64,000 nt of DNA from Streptomyces lomondensis. GTDB lineage: Bacteria > Actinomycetota > Actinomycetes > Streptomycetales > Streptomycetaceae. This document shows positions 1-7,762 of this stretch, piece by piece. The stretch lies in assembly GCF_014651035.1 (NCBI RefSeq), contig NZ_BMWC01000001.1, forward strand, positions 1,395,581 to 1,459,580, written 5' to 3'. Both the position numbers and the translations under genes were made by a program. Every line of letters starts with the position of its first letter. The stretch's first letter is position 1. The notes under the pieces were generated by a model. The model did not search any database, was not told the DNA's origin, and worked only from the letters and a program-made list of their open reading frames with translations.

Positions 1-1
1 G

Positions 2-73
2 CGCCGCGTGCGGGACGTGTGGGCCGAGCTCCGGCGCAGGTCCCGGGCGTCCCGGCCGTCTCCTCAGGAATAG
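2..73 (+). CDS. C-terminal fragment of an upstream protein (cut by window edge)
   Basis: Frame 2 stays open from the window edge to a TAG at 71-73, giving 23 basic residues (RRVRDVWAELRRRS, then a Ser/Pro-rich end). Codon use is Streptomyces-like and the next gene on the same strand starts about 50 bases later. The length is too short to name a family; this could also be a chance open frame. Confidence 0.4.
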   Translation, partial: RRVRDVWAELRRRSRASRPSPQE

Positions 74-123
74 CGGCCCCGCGAGGGGGCGTTGAACCCC
101 TTCAGTGAGGGAAGGACTCTGCC

Positions 124-504
124 GTGCCCGAGACCAGCGGATCGACCGGACGTACACCGGAGACGCACGTCATCGACTTCCGTGCCGCCGAGCAACTGCT
201 CGCGGCGCGGGACCCGCGGGGCGCGGTGAAGTTGCTCGACCCGGTCGTCGCCGCGCACCCGGAGAACACCGCCGCGCGGCTGCTGCGTGCGCGTGCCTTC
301 TTCGCGGCGGCGCAGCTGAGGCCGGCGGAGCTGGAGTTCTCCATCGTCCTGGAGCGTGAGCCGGACAACGCGTTCGCGCACTTCGCGCTCGCCCGCACCT
401 ATGAGCGGCAGGGCCGCCCCGACCAGGCGAAACGCCATTTCCGCCTGGCGGCCGCGCTGGACCCGAAACCGGAGTTCTTGAAGGCGGCGCGCTTCGAGTC
501 GTGA
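124..504 (+). CDS. Small tetratricopeptide-repeat protein
   Basis: A 126-residue protein made almost entirely of TPR-like helix pairs: roughly residues 17-50, 51-84 and 85-118, with the usual small/aromatic pattern (AAEQLLAARDPRGAVKLL; HFALARTYERQGRPDQAKRH). No signal peptide or membrane segment is present, so it is probably a cytosolic scaffold; the partner is unknown. The GTG start at 124 follows a GAAGGA ribosome site at 111-116. It is convergent with the small membrane protein at 522-785. Confidence 0.8.
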   Translation: MPETSGSTGRTPETHVIDFRAAEQLLAARDPRGAVKLLDPVVAAHPENTAARLLRARAFFAAAQLRPAELEFSIVLEREPDNAFAHFALARTYERQGRPDQAKRHFRLAAALDPKPEFLKAARFES

Positions 505-521
505 GGCCGGGCCCGGTCGGC

Positions 522-785
522 TCAGGGGCGGTCGTCCGGCGGCCGGTAGGGCGGGATGCCGGGGCCCGGCTGGTAGTGCGGGCCCTGGCGGATGTGCCTG
601 CGGACGACGGCGAGGTCGATCGTGACGACCAGCAGCAGCACGCCGCAGGCGATGGCCCAGCCGGTCCGCCCGGCCAGGGTGAACGCGACCGTCCCGAAGA
701 GCGCCCAGACCAGCCCCCACAGGCTCAGCCAGAAGCGCGCCCGCAGGGCACTGCGCGCAGTCCTCGGTTCACTGCCCGTACGCAT
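522..785 (-). CDS. Small two-helix membrane protein (DUF6343-like)
   Basis: An 87-residue protein starting MRTGSEPRTARSALRAR, with two hydrophobic helices at about residues 18-36 and 40-59, and a Pro/Tyr/Asp-rich tail (GPHYQPGPGIPPYRPPD). This matches my memory of the DUF6343 family of Streptomyces, which has no known function. I chose the ATG at 785 over an upstream in-frame start because AGGAG lies about 11 bases before it. It is divergent from the acyltransferase at 863, with a 77-base shared upstream region. Confidence 0.75.
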   Translation of the reverse strand: MRTGSEPRTARSALRARFWLSLWGLVWALFGTVAFTLAGRTGWAIACGVLLLVVTIDLAVVRRHIRQGPHYQPGPGIPPYRPPDDRP

Positions 786-862
786 CGTCCGATCACCACT
801 CCTGCTTGCAACGTACTCTTCGTGGCGGGGGTTCACCAAAGGCCGACAGGGGGAAGCCGCGC

Positions 863-1774
863 ATGCTGCCGGACGCCGACATGCTGCCCGAGATTCTGCT
901 CGACCTCGCGGTGCCGCACGAGGACATCAACGACCTGGTCGCCCTGCGGCGGACGCTCACCTCGGACGCCGGGGCCGTACGGCTGCTGGAGGAGTGCGTC
1001 GAGGACCTCGTACGGGACATCGGGGAGGTGGGGGTCGAGGTCCCGCTCGCCGAGCGGCTCGCCCAGGCCCCGGCGGCGCTGGGCCCGTACTTCGCCGTGT
1101 ACGTGTTCGTCGCGGCGCTGCCGCACACGCGCGCGTACCACCGCGAGCGGGGTGTCCCGGCCGACGTCAGCCGCCGTACCCTCGCCGACCTCGGGCGGAA
1201 CATGGCGCACCACCGACGGCAGCACGGCAGCGGAGGGATGCAGGTCCCCCGGTGGCTCACGCGCCACTTCCGCGGTGAGCTGTACCAACTGGGCCGGCTC
1301 CAGTTCGAGCGGGCCAGGCTCGGACAGCGCACGGGGCGGGCGATCGCGGCGGCCGGGCTGGACGTGGCACCGGGGGAGCCCTGCCTGAACCTGCACATAC
1401 CGGACTTCCGCGGGCCGCTGTCGCCGACGGCCTGCGACCGGTCCCTGGAACTGGCAGGGGAGTTCTTCGCCCGCCACTTTCCGCAGGAGCGGTACCGGGT
1501 CGCCGTGTGTGAATCCTGGCTGCTCGACCACCAGTTGAAGCGGTATCTCGGCCCGGACTCCAACATCCTGCGCTTCCAGGAGCGTTTCGCGATCGCCCGC
1601 GAGCCGGGTGCGGAGCCGGAACCGGCGGACACCGAACCCGTCCGGTTCGTCTTCGGCGACCCGGACCTGCCGGTGGTGAGCCTGCCGAGGCGCACCTCCG
1701 TGGAGCGGGCCGTGGGCGACCACCTGCGGACGGGCGGCCACTGGTACGGGGGACGCGGCTGGTTCCCGCTGTAG
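863..1774 (+). CDS. Acyltransferase-domain protein (NAT_N/GNAT_C type)
   Basis: A 303-residue soluble protein resembling the Streptomyces acyltransferase-domain proteins that combine a small N-terminal domain with a GNAT-like C-terminal domain. Supporting motifs are LPHTRAYHRERGVP, the GRNMAHHRRQHG helix, LNLHIPDFRGPLSP, and CESWLLDHQLKRYL near residue 215. The substrate is not known. The ATG at 863 follows an AGGGGGAAG ribosome site; an in-frame start 57 bases upstream lacks one. It is followed about 100 bases later by a methyltransferase on the same strand. Confidence 0.7.
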   Translation: MLPDADMLPEILLDLAVPHEDINDLVALRRTLTSDAGAVRLLEECVEDLVRDIGEVGVEVPLAERLAQAPAALGPYFAVYVFVAALPHTRAYHRERGVPADVSRRTLADLGRNMAHHRRQHGSGGMQVPRWLTRHFRGELYQLGRLQFERARLGQRTGRAIAAAGLDVAPGEPCLNLHIPDFRGPLSPTACDRSLELAGEFFARHFPQERYRVAVCESWLLDHQLKRYLGPDSNILRFQERFAIAREPGAEPEPADTEPVRFVFGDPDLPVVSLPRRTSVERAVGDHLRTGGHWYGGRGWFPL

Positions 1775-1876
1775 CCGCGGTGGCCCTGGTCCCGGCGCGC
1801 CGCCCGTCTGTTCACTCGGTCGGGTGAAGGCGGCCGGGGCGGGAACGGGCGTGCGGATGCGGCCCGTTGGACGGGC

Positions 1877-2587
1877 ATGAAGCCGAACATGCGTGAGGGG
1901 TACGAGGGGACGGGACCCGGGGCCATCACCCCGGACGGCTGCGCCGTGGAGCTCTACTCACGGCTCCCCGTGGGGGAGGAGCCGGGCATCATCGCCGCCG
2001 CGGTGCCCGCGGGCGCGCGGATCCTGGAGCTGGGCAGCGGGGTGGGGCGCATGACGCACGCGCTGCTGGAGCGCGGGTTCGCGGTCACGGCGGTGGACGA
2101 GTCCGCCGACATGCTGGAGCGCGTGCGCGGTGCGCGGACGATATGCGGTCCCATCGAGGACCTGGCCCTGGGCGAGACGTTCGACGTGGTGCTGCTCGCC
2201 TCGTTCCTCGTGCACGCGGGGGACCCGGAGGTGCGGCGGGGCCTGCTGCGCACCTGCGTGCGCCATGTCGCGGAGGGTGGCTGCGTGCTGATCCAGCGGG
2301 AGGGCGAGGACTACCACGCGAACGTGCCGCGCGAGCGGGTCGACCCCAGCGGCTTCACCGTCCGCATCGTGTCGTCGGAGCCGGTCGGCGACGGGGTCAA
2401 CTCGGTCCGCGTGGAGTACGAGTTCCCGGACGCCGTCTGGACGCAGACGTTCCGGGCCCGGCCGCTGACCACGCAGCAGTTCGAGGAGGCGCTGGAGGAG
2501 GCGGGACTGAAGGTCGACCGGCATCTGACGCGTGATCGGACCTGGGTGCGGGCGGTGCCGACGGCCCGGGCGGCCGGGCAGCGATGA
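1877..2587 (+). CDS. Class I SAM-dependent methyltransferase
   Basis: A 236-residue Rossmann-fold methyltransferase. Motif I is LELGSGVGR near residue 51, followed by the acidic end of strand 2 (VTAVDESADML), a motif II-like FDVVLLASFLVHAG and a post-catalytic EGGCVLIQREGE strand. The substrate cannot be told from the sequence; the family ranges from small molecules to tRNA. The stop TGA overlaps an ATG at 2584, but the downstream DoxX gene more likely starts at 2653 with its own ribosome site. Confidence 0.85.
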   Translation: MKPNMREGYEGTGPGAITPDGCAVELYSRLPVGEEPGIIAAAVPAGARILELGSGVGRMTHALLERGFAVTAVDESADMLERVRGARTICGPIEDLALGETFDVVLLASFLVHAGDPEVRRGLLRTCVRHVAEGGCVLIQREGEDYHANVPRERVDPSGFTVRIVSSEPVGDGVNSVRVEYEFPDAVWTQTFRARPLTTQQFEEALEEAGLKVDRHLTRDRTWVRAVPTARAAGQR

Positions 2588-2652
2588 GTTCTGCGACGAG
2601 GGGCGGTCTACCTCTGCGACACCACACGGACCGCTTCCCCCAGGAGACCTCC

Positions 2653-3117
2653 ATGGCCGAGACCACCGCTCCCGTCGGCGCCGCCCCGTCCGCCCCGGCC
2701 GGCGTCGTCATCGCCGAGTCCGCGACCGCCCGCGGGCGGCGTGCCCGGATCGCACTGCGCGGTCTGCAGATCCTGCTCGCCCTCTTCTACGCGATCGCGA
2801 GCGCCCTGCCCAAGCTGATCGGGCACGCCTCTGCTGCCGAGTCGTTCGACAAGATCGGCTGGGGCAGTACGGGGATGTACGTCATCGGCGCGCTCGAACT
2901 GGCCGGAGCGGTCGCCCTGTTGATTCCGGTGCTCCAGTCGGTGGCGGCGATGGCGCTGGGCGCGCTGATGATCGGCGCGTTCATCGTGCAGATAGCCGTC
3001 TTCGACGGGCAGTACGCGGCGACGCCGCTCATCCTGCTCGTGCCGCTCACCCTCATGGCCTGGGCGCGGCGGGGCCACAACGCCGAACTGCTGCGGTTGC
3101 TGCGGCGAGGGGCGTGA
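2653..3117 (+). CDS. DoxX-family membrane protein
   Basis: A 154-residue protein with four predicted membrane helices (about residues 35-55, 72-92, 97-117 and 120-138), typical in length and layout for the DoxX/DoxD-like family of small inner-membrane proteins linked to redox or quinone metabolism. The chosen ATG at 2653 is preceded by CAGGAGACC; an upstream in-frame ATG overlapping the methyltransferase stop is possible. Its TGA stop at 3115-3117 lies directly against the CTAG target of the insertion sequence, so the IS did not truncate it. Confidence 0.85.
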   Translation: MAETTAPVGAAPSAPAGVVIAESATARGRRARIALRGLQILLALFYAIASALPKLIGHASAAESFDKIGWGSTGMYVIGALELAGAVALLIPVLQSVAAMALGALMIGAFIVQIAVFDGQYAATPLILLVPLTLMAWARRGHNAELLRLLRRGA

Positions 3118-3132
3118 CTAGGCCGTGTTTTA
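3118..3132. repeat. Left terminal inverted repeat and target of the IS element
   Basis: CTAG followed by GCCGTGTTTTA. The same 15 bases occur inverted at 5135-5149. The stop codon (TAA, 3130-3132) of the MerR passenger gene lies inside this repeat. Confidence 0.9.
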
Positions 3133-4041
3133 GGTAGCGGGTGGCTCTTGGGCGGATAGTTCTTCGGCCAGTTCCATACAGCGCAGGCGGGCTGGGGAGA
3201 AGTCGTAGGGCATCTTGCCGGTGGCTTCGAGCACGCTCATGGAGTCAGCCTCCCGCCTGCCAGAGCTGAGGTCGGCCTCGTCCTCGCCGTCATCGGCGGT
3301 AGCAGGGTGCAAAGTGTCCCAGGCGTCGAAGAGGGCATCGTCGTCTTTCCCTAGGCCGGACTCCTCGATGACGGCCTGCAGGGCGCTTTCGAAGGCGTGC
3401 CGCTCGACGGCCACTTGAGCCACCCGTGGATCATCGACGGTGACGCTGTCATCGAGTGCCTCCTCGGCGTCATCGATGCGGTCGGAATCCTCCCGCAGAG
3501 TGGGATGCGTGGCCAGGACGACGAAGCGGGTGGCCTGGATGGCCGCGCCGAGCGGGCCGAAGATCCGCTCAGTGACCAGCAGACTGTCCAGGTCCGCCTG
3601 ACGCAGGGAGCCCTCAGGCAGGCTCTTGAGGCGTTCGGTGACGAAGTCGGAGAGCAGGCCCATCCGGCTGCCTTCGGTGCGCATCCGCTGCACGGCGGTC
3701 CGCTGCCGCCGCAATTCCGCCTCCTGCTCGGCGAGGGTTTCCTCCAGCCGCTCCAGGATGCCCGCGATACCGTCTCCGCTGTCCGCACCGGCGGAAGCCG
3801 TGCCGGTGGTAAAGGCGTCACGGATGTCGTCCAGGGCGATCCCGGCGTCGGCCATCTTGCGAATCCACAGCAGGCGGATCATGTCCTCGTACCCGTAGCG
3901 GCGGCGGTCATCGCCGCCCCGCTCAGGCTCGGGGAGCAGGCCGATCTCGTGGTAATGGCGAATCGCCCGCGGCGTGGTGCCGGCGAAGGCCGCCGCGTCA
4001 CCGATCTTGACCTGGCGAGGTGGCATGAACGGCGAATGCAT
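3130..4041 (-). CDS. MerR-family transcriptional regulator carried inside the IS element
   Basis: A 303-residue protein. Residues about 10-80 form a MerR winged helix (VKIGDAAAFAGTTPRAIRHY, then EIGLLPEPERGG and the RRYGYEDMIRLLWIRKM helix). It is followed by a long coiled-coil dimerisation helix (ILERLEETLAEQEAELRRQ) and an acidic helical C-terminal region of unknown ligand. No metal-binding cysteine cluster is visible. The ATG at 4041 follows AGGAAAGG. Base composition looks a little less GC-rich than the neighbours. The gene is boxed in by the IS ends and ends inside the left repeat, so it travels with the element. It may control the transposase, its own promoter or host genes; none of this is shown. 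Confidence 0.85.
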   Translation of the reverse strand: MHSPFMPPRQVKIGDAAAFAGTTPRAIRHYHEIGLLPEPERGGDDRRRYGYEDMIRLLWIRKMADAGIALDDIRDAFTTGTASAGADSGDGIAGILERLEETLAEQEAELRRQRTAVQRMRTEGSRMGLLSDFVTERLKSLPEGSLRQADLDSLLVTERIFGPLGAAIQATRFVVLATHPTLREDSDRIDDAEEALDDSVTVDDPRVAQVAVERHAFESALQAVIEESGLGKDDDALFDAWDTLHPATADDGEDEADLSSGRREADSMSVLEATGKMPYDFSPARLRCMELAEELSAQEPPAT

Positions 4042-4220
4042 GAGCAAGGACCTTTCCTCAAGGGACCGGGACGTAAGTCCACCGGACCACATGCCGCTAC
4101 GGAAGGTGCAACCCCATACACACCGCCCCGCGCCAATGCCAGGAAACGCGCTGTTCCTCCGTAATGACCGCAGGCCCGTCCTTTCCTGCTGGGGCATCCG
4201 CACGACGGCAGACTGAGGGT

Positions 4221-5120
4221 TCACAGCCACTGATGAATCGCCGCGACCTGAACCGTCGCCTCGAACCGAACCGCAAGTTTGTCGAACCGGGTCGCCACGG
4301 CCCGGTGCTGCTTGAGACGGCTGATCCCGCATTCGACCGCATGCCGGGCCTTGTAGTCCTCGCGGTCGAAGACGGGCGGACGGCCACCGCCACGGCCGCG
4401 GCGCCTGCGGTTGCGGACCCGACCGACCGGCTCAGGAATCGTGCACCTGATGCCACGTCTGCGCAGGTAGGCGCGATTCGCGCGTGAAGAGTACGCCTTA
4501 TCGCCTCGCACCCCCAACGGGCGGCTTCTCGGCCGGCCGACACCAAGCCGGGGCACACCGATCGCGTTCAGGACCGGCTCGAACTGCGGACTGTCACCGC
4601 GCTGCCCGGCGGTGATCAGCAGCGACAACGGCTTCTGTCCCTGCTCACACGCCAGATGAATCTTCGTGGTGAACCCGCCTCGCGACCTGCCCAGTCCATG
4701 GTCTTCAGGTTCGGCGCTCACTCCGCCCGGCGGTTCCTTCTGCACAGCACCGCGCCGGCGGGCACCGGCAGCATGCTGGTGTGCCCGGCAGATGGTGGAG
4801 TCGACGTTGACCTCCCAGAAGATCAGCCCGGCCGCATCAGCCCTCGCCTGCAACAATGTCAACAGCCGGGCCCACACACCCCGACGCTGCCATCTCCGGA
4901 ACAGTCCATACACCGTCTGCCACGGTCCGTACTCGAACGGCAGGTCCCGCCAAGGAACTCCGGTCCGAACCCGCCACCGCACACCGTTTACCAGCCGCCG
5001 ACAGCCAGGCCACCTGCGACTTATGCCCACCGCAGGCAGCAACGACTCCAGCACCGACCACTGCTCATCAGAAAGATCCCCTCGCCCCACATCTTGCTCA
5101 TCACCGTGCAGGGCGCGCAC
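4221..5120 (-). CDS. IS5-family transposase, single open frame
   Basis: A 299-residue DDE transposase. The N-terminal part ([31 protein letters not shown]) is typical of the IS427 group. The catalytic acids appear as D107 (VNVDSTI), D207 (VRGDKAYSS) and E263 ([12 protein letters not shown]), so it looks competent. Many relatives need a ribosomal frameshift between two frames, but here it is one frame. The GTG at 5120 is used; an internal GTG at 5090 is an equally plausible start. Confidence 0.9.
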   Translation of the reverse strand: MRALHGDEQDVGRGDLSDEQWSVLESLLPAVGISRRWPGCRRLVNGVRWRVRTGVPWRDLPFEYGPWQTVYGLFRRWQRRGVWARLLTLLQARADAAGLIFWEVNVDSTICRAHQHAAGARRRGAVQKEPPGGVSAEPEDHGLGRSRGGFTTKIHLACEQGQKPLSLLITAGQRGDSPQFEPVLNAIGVPRLGVGRPRSRPLGVRGDKAYSSRANRAYLRRRGIRCTIPEPVGRVRNRRRRGRGGGRPPVFDREDYKARHAVECGISRLKQHRAVATRFDKLAVRFEATVQVAAIHQWL

Positions 5121-5134
5121 AGGAATCAGAACCT

Positions 5135-5149
5135 TAAAACACGGCCTAG
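5135..5149. repeat. Right terminal inverted repeat and target of the IS element
   Basis: TAAAACACGGC followed by CTAG, the exact inverse of 3118-3132. CTA of the target doubles as the TAG stop codon of the oxidoreductase gene on the minus strand. Confidence 0.9.
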
Positions 5150-6111
5150 TCGACCCTGACCACGTACTTGCCGCGCACCCCGCCCGCCTCCAGCGCTCGA
5201 TGGGCGGCGGCCGTCTCCTCCAGCGGGAAGACCGTGTCCACCGCCGGCCGCAGCTTTCCCTCCGTCACCTGGCGGGCGAGGTCGTCGAAGTGCGCGCGGC
5301 CGGGGTTGCCGCTGAAGAAGCGCACCCGGCCGCGTCCGTGGACGGCGCTGGCCGCGATGTAGCCCAGCGAGGCGGCCGGCCGCGTCGGGTCGAAGGCGAT
5401 GGCCACCATGCGTCCGCCGGGCTTCAGCAGTCGGCGGAAGGCACGCAGGCCGGTGCCCACCGTGTCCAGGACGACGTCGAACAGGCCCAGTTCCGCCGGG
5501 GACACGGCCCGGTGGTCGACGGCGTGGTGGGCGCCGAGCGTGCGGACGAAGTCGAGGTTGGCGGCGCGGGCCAGGGCCGTGACCTCGGCGCCGTACGCCC
5601 GTCCGAGCTGGACGGCGGCGTTGCCGACGCCGCCCGCCGCGCCCCGCACGAGGAGCCGTTCGCCGGGGCGCAGCGCGGCCTTGTCGCGGAGGGCCGTGAC
5701 GGCGGTGGTCGCCACCGGCAGTGCGGCGGCGGCCACGAGGTCCAGCCCGTCCGGGACCTGGCCGAGCCGCTCGGGCCGTACCGCCACGTACTCGGCGGCG
5801 CTGCCGAACCCGGAGACGCGGCCCACGATGCCCCACACCCGGTCGCCGACCGCGATACCGGTCGCGCTGGTGCCGAGTGCGGCGACCTCGCCGGTGAAGT
5901 CCAGCCCGGTGCGCTGTGGGAACGACCGGCCGGTGAGGAGGCGTACCCGGCCGGAACGGGCCGCCAGTTCGCCGCCGTTCACGCTGAACGCGCGCACGCG
6001 CACCAGGACCTCGCCGGGTGCCGGCCCGGGGCGCGGCACCCGGCCCACGTACAGCACCTCGGGGCCGCCGAAGCGGTCGAACAGTACGGCTCTCATCGTG
6101 CGGTCGTCCAT
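5146..6111 (-). CDS. Zinc-independent quinone oxidoreductase-type NADP-dependent reductase (MDR superfamily)
   Basis: A 321-residue medium-chain reductase. The GroES-like N-terminal domain ([18 protein letters not shown]) is followed by a Rossmann domain with the nucleotide motif [13 protein letters not shown] near residue 165 and the closing strand GRMVAIAF. Zinc-binding cysteines are absent, which fits the quinone-reductase branch. The ATG at 6111 is preferred because AAGGTGAG sits 8 bases upstream; a GTG 18 bases earlier is in frame. It is divergent from a TetR regulator, with a 24-base palindrome between them, so it is probably that regulator's target. Its stop codon is part of the IS target site. 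Confidence 0.85.
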   Translation of the reverse strand: MDDRTMRAVLFDRFGGPEVLYVGRVPRPGPAPGEVLVRVRAFSVNGGELAARSGRVRLLTGRSFPQRTGLDFTGEVAALGTSATGIAVGDRVWGIVGRVSGFGSAAEYVAVRPERLGQVPDGLDLVAAAALPVATTAVTALRDKAALRPGERLLVRGAAGGVGNAAVQLGRAYGAEVTALARAANLDFVRTLGAHHAVDHRAVSPAELGLFDVVLDTVGTGLRAFRRLLKPGGRMVAIAFDPTRPAASLGYIAASAVHGRGRVRFFSGNPGRAHFDDLARQVTEGKLRPAVDTVFPLEETAAAHRALEAGGVRGKYVVRVD

Positions 6112-6170
6112 CGTGCTCACCTTCGCCACCAGTAACCGTGAGGGGGATCCGGGCGCCGAGCGTAGGCTGC

Positions 6171-6194
6171 CAAGCGGACGAGATCGTCCACTTG
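6171..6194. promoter_or_regulatory. Palindromic operator between the oxidoreductase and tetR
   Basis: Two 11-base half-sites, CAAGCGGACGA and TCGTCCACTTG, separated by GA. The arms are complementary except at one position. It lies in the 101-base divergent gap, 19 bases before the TetR start, where a TetR dimer would block both promoters. Confidence 0.75.
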
Positions 6195-6212
6195 AGCCGG
6201 AGGTGAGAGACA

Positions 6213-6884
6213 GTGGTGGGGGATTCCTCTCGGATCGCGGGTCAGGACGGCTTGCGGGCGGACGCCCGGCGCAATCGGCAGCGCATCCTCGCGGCTGCCC
6301 GCTCGGTCTTCGCCGAGCACGGCATCGACGCGCCCATGGCGACCGTGGCCCGGCGGGCGGGGGTCGGCGTGGCGACGCTGTACCGGCGTTTCCCGACCCG
6401 GGACGCCCTGGTGCGGGCCGCGTTCGCGCAGCAGATGGACACCTGCGCCCGGGCGCTCACCGAGGCGCTGGCCGACCCCGATCCGTGGCGGGGCTTCCAG
6501 CGGCTGGTCGAGACGGTCTGCGCACTCCAGCGGGAGGAGCGGGGCTTCCCGGCCGCGTTCGCCGCGGCCTTCCCGGACAGCACGGGAGAACACGCACGGG
6601 CACGGGAACGGGCCGAGCGGGACTTCATGACCCTGGTCCGCAGGGCTCAGGCGGCGGGCGCGCTGCGGCCCGACTTCCACCCCTCCGACCTGGTCGTTGC
6701 CCTGTTGTCCCACTGCGGTCTGGTCACCGCGCTGCCGGGGGACCGTGCGGCGTCCCGGCGGCTGGTGGCGTATCTGCTCCAGTCGTTCCGCGCCGAGGCG
6801 GCGCACGGGGCGCTGCCGGCGCCGAGCGCACTGTCGCTGCGCAGTCTGCCGCTCGCGGCCGGCGGCTCCACCGGGCACGCCTAG
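6213..6884 (+). CDS. TetR-family transcriptional regulator
   Basis: A 223-residue protein with a TetR helix-turn-helix at about residues 18-62 (RQRILAAARSVFAEHGIDAP; VARRAGVGVATLYRRFPTRD), followed by an all-helical ligand domain. The GTG at 6213 follows GGAGGTGAG. It is divergent from the quinone oxidoreductase and almost certainly binds the 24-base palindrome at 6171-6194, giving autoregulation and control of the reductase. The inducer is unknown, probably a small electrophile or quinone. The stop codon is the first three bases of a 25-base tandem repeat. Confidence 0.9.
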   Translation: MVGDSSRIAGQDGLRADARRNRQRILAAARSVFAEHGIDAPMATVARRAGVGVATLYRRFPTRDALVRAAFAQQMDTCARALTEALADPDPWRGFQRLVETVCALQREERGFPAAFAAAFPDSTGEHARARERAERDFMTLVRRAQAAGALRPDFHPSDLVVALLSHCGLVTALPGDRAASRRLVAYLLQSFRAEAAHGALPAPSALSLRSLPLAAGGSTGHA

Positions 6885-6980
6885 ACCAGGGCGGGGCTGA
6901 TCGCGTAGACCACGGTCCGGCCTGATTGCCCAGACCAGGGCCCGGTCTGATCGCCTAGACAAGGGGCAGACCTGATCGCC
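6882..6980. repeat. Four tandem copies of a 24-25 bp unit starting at the tetR stop codon
   Basis: Four imperfect head-to-tail copies with the pattern TAGACCAGGG, variable middle, CTGATCGCC. The first copy includes the TetR TAG. The third copy can fold (AGACC with GGTCT). No coding frame spans the array. Confidence 0.85.
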
Positions 6981-7019
6981 GTGTTCCGCGGCCTCGCCGG
7001 GTCCGTCGGGACGGACTTC

Positions 7020-7640
7020 TCAGGGCCTCGGTCGGCTCGAGCCGCTGCCGAAGCCGCCGGGGCCGGGACCGCCGCCAGGGCCGGGGCCGCTGCCGGGACC
7101 GGGGCCGCCGCCGGGGCTGGCCAGTCCGCGGAGGCGTTCCAGCTCGCGGCGGTCCCGCTTGGTCGGGCGGCCCGCGCCGCGGTCGCGGATGCCGGCGGGG
7201 GCGACGGCCTCGCGGGGCGGGGGCGGCGGGGAGTTGTCGATGTAGCACTGGGCGGCCACGGGGGCGCCGACCCGCTTGCGGATCAGCCGGGTGACGACGA
7301 CGACCCGCTCCCGGCCGTCGTGCCGCAGGCGTACCTCGTCACCGACGCGCACGGCGTGCGCGGGCTTCACGCGCTCGCCGTTGACGCGCACGTGTCCGCC
7401 CCGGCAGGCGGTGGCGCCGAGGGAGCGGGTCTTGACGAGGCGTACGGACCAGATCCAGCTGTCCACGCGGACCGTCTCGCCGCCCTGCGGCCCGGCGGCC
7501 TCGGCGGCGGCGATGGCCGCGGCGACCTTGGGGTCCAGGGCCTTCGCGGCCCCGGCCCCGGCCGCGGAGTCGCGCGCGCCCTCGGCCGCCGTGTCGTCGG
7601 TTCCGCCCGTCCTGTCGTGCTCCGCACCTGGAGAAGCCAT
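7020..7640 (-). CDS. RNA-binding S4-domain protein (Hsp15/HslR-like)
   Basis: A 206-residue protein with an Ala/Gly-rich N-terminal extension, an S4 domain at about residues 58-105 (RVDSWIWSVRLVKTRSLGA; GHVRVNGERVKPAHAVRVGD) and a basic stretch before a Gly/Pro/Ser-rich tail. Hsp15-like S4 proteins bind rRNA or stalled 50S-peptidyl-tRNA complexes, so a ribosome rescue role is plausible. The ATG at 7640 begins the conserved part; an in-frame extension upstream lacks support and would cross the shared regulatory region. It is divergent from the winged-helix regulator at 7763. Confidence 0.8.
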   Translation of the reverse strand: MASPGAEHDRTGGTDDTAAEGARDSAAGAGAAKALDPKVAAAIAAAEAAGPQGGETVRVDSWIWSVRLVKTRSLGATACRGGHVRVNGERVKPAHAVRVGDEVRLRHDGRERVVVVTRLIRKRVGAPVAAQCYIDNSPPPPPREAVAPAGIRDRGAGRPTKRDRRELERLRGLASPGGGPGPGSGPGPGGGPGPGGFGSGSSRPRP

Positions 7641-7704
7641 GTCCCCGACCTTAGTCCTCCGAGTGGCCGGGCCGGGCAGGGATTTCGACCGCGACCGAAT
7701 CTGC

Positions 7705-7732
7705 CAAAGCAGTTTTGCAAAAGTAGTTTTGC
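7705..7732. promoter_or_regulatory. AT-rich operator upstream of the winged-helix regulator
   Basis: Two overlapping dyads in an otherwise GC-rich area: TTTTGCAAAA (7713-7722) and GCAAAA-GTAG-TTTTGC (7717-7732), which also form a direct repeat of AGTTTTGC. They lie 30-50 bases before the start of the HTH gene, the normal place for autoregulation. Confidence 0.65.
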
Positions 7733-7762
7733 TAAATGGCGGCCGCGGCCTACCCTCCCGGC

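Larger units (their letters stand above)
3122..5145 (-). mobile_element. IS5-family (IS427-like) insertion sequence with a MerR passenger gene
   Basis: A 2,024-bp element bounded by inverted ends GCCGTGTTTTA and flanked on both sides by CTAG (3118-3121 and 5146-5149). That is either a 4-bp target duplication or a TA duplication inside a palindromic CTAG site. It contains an apparently intact DDE transposase (4221-5120) and, downstream on the same strand, a MerR-type regulator whose stop codon is in the left repeat. Ordinary IS5 members are about 0.8-1.3 kb and encode only a transposase, so the extra 0.9-kb gene is unusual. Removing the element and one CTAG restores adjacent convergent stop codons of the DoxX and oxidoreductase genes. 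Confidence 0.85.

Noticed and set aside
4042..4220. A typical metal-responsive MerR promoter with a 19-base spacer
   Set aside because: A short GGAC/GTCC dyad exists, but no convincing -35/-10 pair with 19-20 bases between them could be placed.
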